DNA of 64,000 nt. It comes from Meghimatium bilineatum. Lineage: Eukaryota; Mollusca; Gastropoda; Stylommatophora; Philomycidae. The stretch covers positions 62,147,353 to 62,211,352 of the forward strand of contig CM067316.1 in the NCBI GenBank assembly GCA_034231615.1. The letters are read 5' to 3'. The notes below the pieces were generated by a model, which saw only the letters and a program-made list of their open reading frames with translations, was not told where the DNA came from and made no database searches. Shown piece by piece: positions 56,981 to 64,000 of this stretch (the stretch's first letter is position 1; each line of letters starts with the position of its first letter). Both the position numbers and the translations under genes were made by a program.

Positions 56981-57825
56981 TTGCTATTCTGGTGACCGAC
57001 ATCGCCAGTCTTTAGAATATTGGCTCATCCGTTATTTGGAGTCTTACAACCACACGCCATGAACATCAATCACCGTTTTGTTTAATTTACCCACTTCTTT
57101 TTCGTAATCTCTGCTCCCATATTTTGTTGATCCTTGCAACTGTTTGTTTTTGTGCACGCTCATTAGTATTTATCTGTGTGTTTGGTAGATTTCTGAGCAT
57201 TTTTATTATGTCTTTGGTGTTTCTGTGTGTTAACGTGTGATTATTTTTTATTATAATCTGTCAATTGTGTATTATTATACGATATTGTATAATTGTGTTC
57301 CATCATTTTCATATCTCGACTCTTGTTATTGTTTCGTTTCCTCAATTTGTTATTGTAATTGATTTACACATGGGGGCCCGCGCATGTATATGTATTTGTA
57401 TATGTATATTATTTTACATGGTTCAATATATCCATACAATTACTTTGGGTCACACATTTGTATATGTAGATATGAATGAGTTATAGAAATACATGTTAAT
57501 CTTCATATGAACGAATGTTTATGTGAATACATTTATATATCTCTATATGTGCGAATGTTCATGTTATTACATGTTTTATGTGAGAAAATGTTTATGTGAA
57601 TGCATGCATATATGTTTATGTGCGTGCTTGTTTATGTTAATACATGTATCTGCTTTTTGTGTCATTATATACACCTATTCTTGTAGGAACCTTTACTTGG
57701 GTGTGGATGCATTTACATGTTTTGTTCATTATGTGTGGGTATCTATCGTATATCTGTGTATTGATCATGTTAAGGATATATACTTGTATAGGTGTTTCTT
57801 ATGTATTGTTGTGTATTTATATATG

Positions 57826-57917
<92 letters not shown>

Positions 57918-58420
57918 GTGTGTGTGTGTGTTTATGTGTATATGTTCATGTATGTTTTGATATTTTTATGTATTCTATATATATATGTTTGCATATTTGT
58001 ATGTATATGGGTATCTATATATAGGTAGTAATGTTCATATTGAGATGGAATGTCTATATTTGCGTTTAGTTGTGTTTTCGTTTGTGGATGTGTGTATATT
58101 TTGATGTATATCTATCCTAGTCGTTGTCTATTGCTATTAATCCTTGCACATTTCTATGGTCTCTGCATCTATTGATCCGCCACCCGTGACTAATTTCTTT
58201 TTCTATCCTTCCCCCTTAATTCTTTTCCTCCCTCTCTTTCATTTGACTATTACTCATTGGTGCCCTCCCCATCCCCCCTTCTCTATATCTGCATTTTCCC
58301 TCTTTTTACGTTTGTTTACCTTCCACTTGATCTAATGTATTATCTTGAATATTATCACCTTTGAGTCATGCCAATTTCTGTCTTTTTTATGCCTAATTGC
58401 ATTTGATGCCAGAATTGATG
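56981..58420 (+). mobile_element. 3' UTR of Penelope-like element copy 2
   Basis: Shares cacacattt, caattactttgggtcacaca and repeated tgtttatgtg motifs with 900-1450. Contains a long (TA)n array that copy 1 lacks at that point. The 3' end is not precisely set. Confidence 0.65.
57830..57914. repeat. (TA)n microsatellite inside the Penelope 3' UTR
   Basis: About 42 TA units, followed by (TG)n. Confidence 0.98.
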
Positions 58421-58489
58421 CCTTTGAGATGTGGGTATATAGGAGAATAAGGAGAACATCATGGAAAGAGAGAGAGAGAAACAAATAAA

Positions 58490-58795
58490 GCAGTGCTAAA
58501 ACACTTAATATGAAGAAATAATTACTAAGATAAATAAATATCAGGCAAACAAAATATTATGGACACATTAAAAGACATGACACCTTGTTGAAGACCTTAC
58601 TTGAGGGTAAAGTCAAAGGTAAGCGAGCAAGATGTAGACAGAGATACAAGTTGGAGAATAACATCACAAGATGGACAGGTTACAGTCTAGCAGATTGCAC
58701 CACCAAAACAAGAGACATGTGAAGTTCGAGATCTGTTGCAACCAACCTTCTTTTCGGAGACAGCACTTGATGATGATGATGATTCTTTTTATTAC
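58490..58795 (+). pseudogene. LINE RT C-terminal relic with TGATGA tail
   Basis: RQTKYYGHIKRHDTLLKTLL, EGKVKGKRARCRQRYKLEN, ITRWTGYSLADCTTKTRDM, then a stop region and cagcacttgatgatgatgat. The GHIKRHD block and K-RARCR stretch are standard LINE C-terminal landmarks. Related 3' ends at 5.6 and 32.6 kb. Confidence 0.78.
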
Positions 58796-58837
58796 TACAT
58801 GACAATTTGAAAGATGCACAAAGTCCATACAATATAA

Positions 58838-58990
58838 ATGCTACTACTACTACTAATACTACTACTACTACTACTAATACTACTACTACTACTACTAATA
58901 CTACTACTACTACTACTAATACTACTAATACTAATACTACTACTACTAATACTACTGCTAAAAATAATATTACTGCAACTAATACTAATA
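58838..58990. repeat. (TAC)n/(TACTAA)n array, left part
   Basis: Blocks of tactac separated by taatac; continues on the far side of the LINE relic at 59545-59715. Confidence 0.95.
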
Positions 58991-58999
58991 TTGATGATG

Positions 59000-59540
59000 A
59001 TGTTCGTCCGTCGTAATCGACGATGACCACAAACGCAACCATAATAATAATAACAATACATAATAAAAAATAATAAAGTTAATAGGGCATTTTTAAATGA
59101 CCAACCAGTCCAATGCGCGCACAAAAAGTTCTTCTATAGAATTGACAACTGTAGAGGGTGTCTATGGGACGTTGAGATGTTCTTTTCTTTTCCAAGGGGC
59201 CCGCTTCTGTCTTGCAGTATCTTGCCTGGTCTCTTCCACCGCTAGAGCTCCCGTCCTAAGGCTGTACCGCCATGATGTTCTATCCTGAGCGAGACTCTCC
59301 CAAGCGCCTACGTCAATTTTAAGATGCTTTAGTGGAGACTTGAGTGTGTCTTTAAAGCGCTTTTTCAGCTTTTAGAATTCCTGCCTTAATGCTCCATAAA
59401 ATATTTGTTTTGGCAAATGCGAGTTCTCCATACGCACAAGATGACCTGCCCAGCGTGCTTGCGCATTCATAAATAACTTGTAGATGATTATTGAGGTTAT
59501 TTTTTCCAAGACCTCGTAGTCTGGTACTTTCTCCCACCAA
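59000..59540 (-). pseudogene. LINE RT C-terminal relic
   Basis: Minus strand: KLFMNAQARWAGHLVRMEN, HLPKQIFYGALRQEF, KKRFKDTLKSPLKHLKIDVG, AWESLAQDRTSW, then TVVNSIEELFVRALDW and the 3' string gtcatcgtcgattacgacgg (59007-59030), equivalent to that of the long relic at 8345-10600. Same family, inserted in a TACTAA array. Confidence 0.85.
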
Positions 59541-59544
59541 TGGA

Positions 59545-59718
59545 TGTTTAATACTAATATTATTACTACTAATGTTACTACTAAAAATATTACTACTACT
59601 AATACTACCGCTAATACTAATATTGCTACTACTTCTAATAATACTACTAATACTGCTGCTACCAGTAATACAAATACTACTACTACTAATACAAATACTA
59701 CTACTACTAATGGAAAAA
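59545..59718. repeat. (TACTAA)n array, right part
   Basis: Irregular tactaa/tattac/gctact units. Confidence 0.95.
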
Positions 59719-59777
59719 AATTGGTAGTATATCCAATTCAGGACCTGGCTATCAACCCAGAATTTATTGGCTGTGGT

Positions 59778-59932
59778 GATTTTCTAGGCAATATAAATAC
59801 GTTCAGTAGTTTGCCATTGCTTTCTATGCAGGTCCAGGTGTACAATTGTCTGTGGCGGGGATCGAACTCGGTAACTTGGCCGTCACAGACGCGCTCTGTA
59901 ACACTTCGCCACAGAGCCGGACTAATTATGTT
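59778..59932 (-). mobile_element. SINE S1, best-preserved copy
   Basis: Minus strand starts gtccggctctgtggcgaagt, with A box tggcgaagtgtt and B box gagttcgatcccc spaced like a tRNA. The body contains the complement of tttgccattgctttctatgc and the tail complement of ttttctaggcaatataaata. About 150 bp. Confidence 0.9.
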
Positions 59933-60690
59933 TAGCACTAGCAAAATGGAGAACAGACTTCATCAAAAACAGTCCCATTTTATTTCACGGGTATTAAATG
60001 TGCCTTATCACATGAGCACGATGCTACAAGTCTTCAGTCAAAACACTTTGGCAGGGGCAGAGAAACATCAAGTCGTGTGATCATGTGAATAGAACAGGGG
60101 CGTCTCAAGTGCTAATAGTCCCAAACTCTTCCTTCTTCATCCTCTTTCTAGCCTTCACTAGTTGATCATAATCGCTGTCCGCATGCAACAGCTACCACAC
60201 CTCTGAAACCGCTTCGGCGTGTAAATTCAGTGAAGGCGGCAAATAGGATCTGTGCTCGTAGCGTCTGATGTATGGGCCTCTGTCCTGCCCAGAATGTATA
60301 GTCTGGATGCGGTGGACTGCGCAAAGGAGCTCAATTAACATGGGCCACTGGGCAGAAAGTATTGTATAGGGTCAAAGAGCACGGTGAGACAGTAAGGCAC
60401 CCTGATCATCTACTGCACCCACCACACATTCCGTCGTCTTGACCCATCTTGCCATTGAGACCTTGTGTTTAGGGGCGAGAATGTGAGGCTGACATTACAC
60501 AACTCTCCTTCACTTTAATCCAATTTTCATCGCGCAATACATGGCTTTCATCATCATCTCATCAATCATTACAAAAAAAGTCCTGTGGCGATGGGCGAGT
60601 GGCGAAATTGCAGGTGTGGTTACACTGGCAGCCATAGTCTCAAACCCGCACGAAGGAGGCTCAAGTCATGTGGTCGTTCTCCCGTGACAT
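59933..60690. other. Intronic sequence, unrecognised
   Basis: Moderately GC-richer (60180-60660) with no motif I can place; possibly an old retroelement fragment. Confidence 0.35.
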
Positions 60691-60691
60691 C

Positions 60692-60835
60692 ATCATTATT
60701 ACTAATGGTACTACTACTGCTACTATTAATACTACTTCTACTAATATTACTACTAATACTACTACTACAATTAATACTAATACTGCGGCTAATAGTATTG
60801 CTACTAATATTAATATTACTTCTATAAATCTGTCA
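60692..60835. repeat. (TACTAA)n array, third tract
   Basis: tactactgctactattaata-type repeats, related in composition to 58838-58990 and 59545-59718. Confidence 0.93.
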
Positions 60836-60936
60836 TCGATAGCGCTGCCCTACAAGAACTATTGTCACGGACAACGTGTGCTAAAACGTAAATTACAATT
60901 AAAATAAATTCTACTACATTAGACACAGATGGTCAG

Positions 60937-61298
60937 CTGCAGATACACAGGTGCTCAGCTGCAGATACACAGGTGCTCAGCTGCAGATACACAGGTGCTC
61001 AGCTACATATACACAGGTGCTCAGCTGCAGATACACAGGTGCTCAGCTACATATACACAGATGTTCATCTTCAGATACACAGGTGCTCAGCTGCAGATAC
61101 ACAGGTGCTCAGCTACATATACACAGATGTTCAGCTTCAGATACACAGATGCACAGTTGCAGATACACAGATGCTCAGCTGCAGATACACAGGTGCTCAG
61201 CTGCAGATACACAGGTGCTCAGCTGCAGATACACAGATGCTCAGCTGCAGATACACAGGTGCTCAGCTGCAGATACACATGTGCTCAGCTGCAGATAT
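60937..61298. repeat. 22-bp minisatellite with two E-boxes per unit
   Basis: About sixteen copies containing cagctgcagatacacaggtg followed by ct. Variants: acatat for gcagat, gatgct/gatgtt for ggtgct. Each full unit carries CAGCTG and CAGGTG, both CANNTG bHLH-type sites. Located in the inferred intron, about 0.6 kb before the exon. Confidence 0.97.
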
Positions 61299-61494
61299 TA
61301 CTGTCACTACGTTTACTGTATTTTAATACAACAATAAATATTCTCAAAATACTTCATTGGGTCTGAAGTTTCTCAGCACGGTGACTTTCTAATACTGAAA
61401 GGAAACTAGGGTTGCGAAGCACGGTGGCTTCCTAATAAGGTGATGGAACTGAGGTGGCTTCCTAAGCATCTCATTTGACAACAGCACACACTGT

Positions 61495-61857
61495 CACTAG
61501 AACTATATATCTACTCAGCGACTATCATCTGACGGCAATACGTACTGTCCCTCGACCTATCTATCTACTCACCGACTCCCATCTGTCGGCAATACGTACT
61601 GTCCCTCGACCTATCTATCTACTCACCGACTCCCATCTGATGGCAATACGTACTGTCCCTCGACCTATCTATCTACTCACCGACTCCCATCTGACGGCAA
61701 TACGTACTGTCCCTCGACCTATCTATCTACTCACCGACTCCCATCTGACGGCAAAACGTACTGTCCCTCGACCTATCTATCTACTCACCAACTCCCATCT
61801 GACGGCAAAACGTACTGTCCCTCGATATATCTATCTACTCACCGACTCCCATCTGAA
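61495..61857. repeat. 54-bp minisatellite adjoining a splice acceptor
   Basis: About six and a half copies containing gcaatacgtactgtccctcg, acctatctatctactcaccg and actcccatctgac. The last copy ends about 31 bases before the exon at 61889. Unit divisible by three, hence an open frame (AIRTVPRPIYLLTDSHLT). Confidence 0.97.
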
Positions 61858-61888
61858 ATAATAATACACCATACAATTATATTCACAG

Positions 61889-62110
61889 GCCAGTTTCGTG
61901 CATGCAGTAGCAGCATCACAATACCCTGTGACAGCCATTAGAGGCGAGAGAACAGCCGACTTAGTCTTTAATATTTCTGCAGCTGCCATCGCCATCATCA
62001 TCAGCTTCGGAGTTGGCTGTGTCACGGACATAGACAGCCTGAAGAGACAACTGAAGTACCCGGTTTCCCTCATCATTGGTTTCTGTTGCCAATTTATTCT
62101 CATGCCAGTG
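61889..62110 (+). CDS. SLC10 (sodium/bile acid cotransporter) family protein, exon with first transmembrane segments
   Basis: 222 bp, exactly 74 codons, phase 0 at both ends. Acceptor ttatattcacag, donor ccagtg|gtaaga. It joins the 54764 donor without shifting frame. The protein reads ASFVHAVAASQYPVTAIRG, then a hydrophobic VFNISAAAIAIIISFGVGC, the loop DIDSLKRQLKYP and VSLIIGFCCQFILMP. A small-residue-rich helix ending in FGxGC, a D/L-K-L-K-P loop and the helix with GFxCQFxxMP are the N-terminal signature of SLC10 family transporters, multi-pass plasma-membrane Na+-coupled carriers of bile acids, steroid sulphates or unknown substrates. Substrate cannot be inferred. Further helices must be encoded beyond 62111; none is recognised before 64000. 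Confidence 0.88.
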
Positions 62111-62299
62111 GTAAGATAAATGGGGTATTGTTGTTGACATTAGGTTGTTACTCGTGTGCCAGACGATGGCACTTACATAATTATTCATTTATTTTCATGT
62201 TGAACGCCATGTTGCTGTAGTTCTTGTGTAGTTCATTTTCAGCTTTTTCTGTTGATTGTTTAGCGTAGTTTCTTTTGAGAGATCTACTTCTCTTTTTCT

Positions 62300-62742
62300 A
62301 TTTACCATTCACAAGATGATTTGTTTGTCAAGCGTGTTTTCATCCATTCACAAGATGATTTGTTTCTCAAGAGTGTTTTCATCCATTCACAAGATGATTT
62401 GTTTGTCAAGCGTGTTTTCATCCATTCACAAGATGATTTGCTTTTTCAAGCGTGTTTTCATCCATTCACAAGATGATTTGTTTGTCAAGCGTGTTTTCAT
62501 CCATTCACAAGATGATTTGTTTGTCAAGCGTGTTTTCATCAATTCATAAGATGATTTGTTTGTTAAGTGTGTTTTCATCCATTCACAAGATGATTTGTTT
62601 GTCAAGAGTGTTTTCATCCATTCACACGATGATTTGTTTGTCAAGCGTGTTTTCATCCATTCACAAGATGATTTGTTTGTCAAGCGTGTTTTCATCCATT
62701 CACAAGATCATTTGTTTGTCATGCGTGTTTTCATCCATTCTA
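62300..62742. repeat. 39-bp minisatellite B
   Basis: About eleven copies containing ttttcatccattcacaagat and gatttgtttgtcaagcgtg; within the next inferred intron. Confidence 0.97.
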
Positions 62743-62854
62743 AGTACCGAACCATTGTCATTCCAGTTTATAAGTACATGAATGATGTCATTCCAGTTTC
62801 CACTTCTTAGAAACGTGACACACATTTTTAGTGTGTTTCTTCCCGCAGTGAAGC

Positions 62855-63085
62855 GTTTATTTTAAAATCTATCTATTTGGATATCACATGGACATATATT
62901 CTAAAATCTATCTATTTGGACACTACACAGACAGATGTTCTAAAATCTATCTATGTGTACATCACATGGTCAAATGTTCTCAATTATATCTATTTAGACA
63001 CTACGCAGATAGATGTTCTAAAATCTATCTATTCGGACTTCACATCTACAGATGTTCTAAAATCTATCTATTTGGACACCACGTT
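62855..63085. repeat. 39-bp minisatellite C
   Basis: Five to six copies containing ctaaaatctatctatttgga and cactacacagacagatgtt; unrelated in sequence to the array at 62300. Confidence 0.93.
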
Positions 63086-63404
63086 AGCAGGTCTTCTTGA
63101 TTATTGATTAAAAAAAAAATCACTGCACACTGGGCATTCCCATTTCTCCACTCTGCTTTCCAGCACGCATCCAAAGTATGTAGGCTCAAAGCGCAAAACA
63201 CACTTTCTACCCTCATCATTAGTCACGCCCATTTCTGTCAAATTTTGTATGTAGACCTGATCATCTCCAGTGTTATTTTCTTCTCTCTTTTGTAAATCAT
63301 TTACTGCCTTATTAGCTCGGCCCTAGCTCTCTTCAATACTGTGCCATCAAGCACAGCATTGTCCGCCAATTAGTCTTTTTTTCGTTGCCCCTGACACCCG
63401 CATG
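63086..63404. other. Intronic or intergenic spacer
   Basis: No exon of the SLC10 gene recognised. Confidence 0.35.
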
Positions 63405-63548
63405 ACTAGGAAAGTATGTACAGAGCGCGTTTGTGACGACCAAAGTACCGAGTTCATATTCCACCGCAGGCAATTATGCATCCGGACCGTTCAAAAAGCA
63501 ATGGCAAATTATTACATGTATTTATATTGCCTATAAAATCAAACCGCC
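63405..63548 (+). mobile_element. SINE S1, plus orientation
   Basis: gtacagagcgcgtttgtgac, a diverged B box (gagttcatattcca), then ggcaattatgcatccggacc, aaaaagcaatggcaaattat and tatttatattgcctataaaa. Confidence 0.82.
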
Positions 63549-64000
63549 AAACAAAAAAAAGATTGTGTTGATGGCTGCGTTCTGAATAAGGTATTCTTCC
63601 AATGTTATAATGTTACATGGTAGTATGCGACAGTTGGATCTTGCGAAAATTGTTAATACAAGGATATGAAGCTGTGCTAATCTCTGAACAGACACATGAA
63701 AACAAACAGAAATCGACGTTTCTTCAAAAAGGCCTTTGTCACGAGTGCAGCATAGACTACGACGAGTATGTCACGGCGTTGTCCGCATTTTCAAGTCAAA
63801 ACAAAAAGGTGAAGTAAAGGGGCATTCTATCTCACAAATACATCTTCTATTCCGTGATTCCCCCATTCCATCTCATGATTCTTCATTTCATTTCATGAAT
63901 CTTCCACCTAGTTAATTTCTCTTTAATTTCTTTACTATTCTTCATGTCGTTTCATGCAAATTCCATCTCATTTTGTACTCTTCCATCGTATGAATCTTCC
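63549..64000. other. Right-edge sequence
   Basis: An open frame at 63617-63817 has no recognised motif. From about 63845 the phrase cttcatttcatttcatgaat with catctcatgattcttc recurs, a degenerate repeat continuing off the window. Confidence 0.4.

Larger units (their letters stand above)
54765..61888 (+). other. Inferred 7.1-kb intron of the SLC10-family gene
   Basis: GT at 54765 and AG at 61887-61888 (ttatattcacag) bound phase-0 exons that join in frame. The interval holds only repeats: a CT tract, a hAT terminus, SINEs, family M, a Penelope copy, LINE pieces and five tandem arrays. An additional small exon cannot be excluded. Confidence 0.65.

Noticed and set aside
59778-59932. Candidate tRNA gene on the minus strand
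   Set aside because: Only A- and B-box-like elements are present; the acceptor stem and T-arm do not pair and the sequence continues into a shared SINE body.
63617-63817. 66-codon plus-strand frame considered as a further SLC10 exon
   Set aside because: It lacks hydrophobic helices and any SLC10 motif.

Overview
The window looks like repeat-dominated intergenic and intronic DNA from an AT-rich animal nuclear genome. I see no bacterial or viral gene organisation. The evidence is spliced coding sequence with GT/AG borders, tRNA-derived SINEs, many degenerate LINE 3' ends, Penelope-like elements, a Tc1-like transposase relic, a hAT-type MITE and dozens of micro- and minisatellites. Long GATA arrays together with a dispersed SINE-like family carrying a segment reminiscent of mollusc SINEs make a mollusc (cephalopod or gastropod) my best guess, but this is inference and not shown by the sequence.

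The only convincing host gene is an SLC10 (sodium/bile acid cotransporter) family gene on the + strand. A long coding exon (53586-54764) encodes a basic N-terminal stretch, a hydrophobic signal-like segment and a Ser/Thr- and Asn-glycosylation-rich extracellular region. A 7.1 kb intron follows, full of SINEs, LINE pieces, a Penelope copy and satellites. A 222-bp phase-0 exon (61889-62110) then encodes the first SLC10 transmembrane region. The remaining exons must lie beyond the right edge.

Layout: 1-2.0 kb, Penelope-like element copy 1 (GIY-YIG domain, 3' UTR). 2.5-11.6 kb, minisatellites, LINE ends, SINEs and one long LINE relic (8.3-10.6 kb, minus). 11.6-16.8 kb, a nearly continuous block of simple and tandem repeats (TA, GATA, 27-, 26-, 8- and 18-bp units). 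16.4-22.7 kb, a Tc1-like transposase relic inside a 36-bp array, a hAT MITE, a second SINE family and further arrays. 23.2-28.3 kb, four LINE relics, one with an RNase H domain. 28.3-36.6 kb, minisatellites, a short array of CRE-like palindromes and LINE ends. 37.2-38.3 kb, a frameshifted copy of a widespread uncharacterised protein family. 39-53 kb, more arrays and LINE/SINE pieces. 53.6-64 kb, the SLC10 gene and its repeat-filled introns.

The most striking structural theme is nesting of mobile elements in, or directly beside, tandem arrays (Tc1 in a 36-bp array, a SINE-like element in a 31-bp array, LINE pieces in a 45-bp array and in a TACTAA array, a 105-bp module in a 50-bp array). Several LINE 3' ends also run straight into microsatellites. 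I found no new multi-gene system. Nearly all open frames here come from tandem repeats whose unit lacks stop codons.
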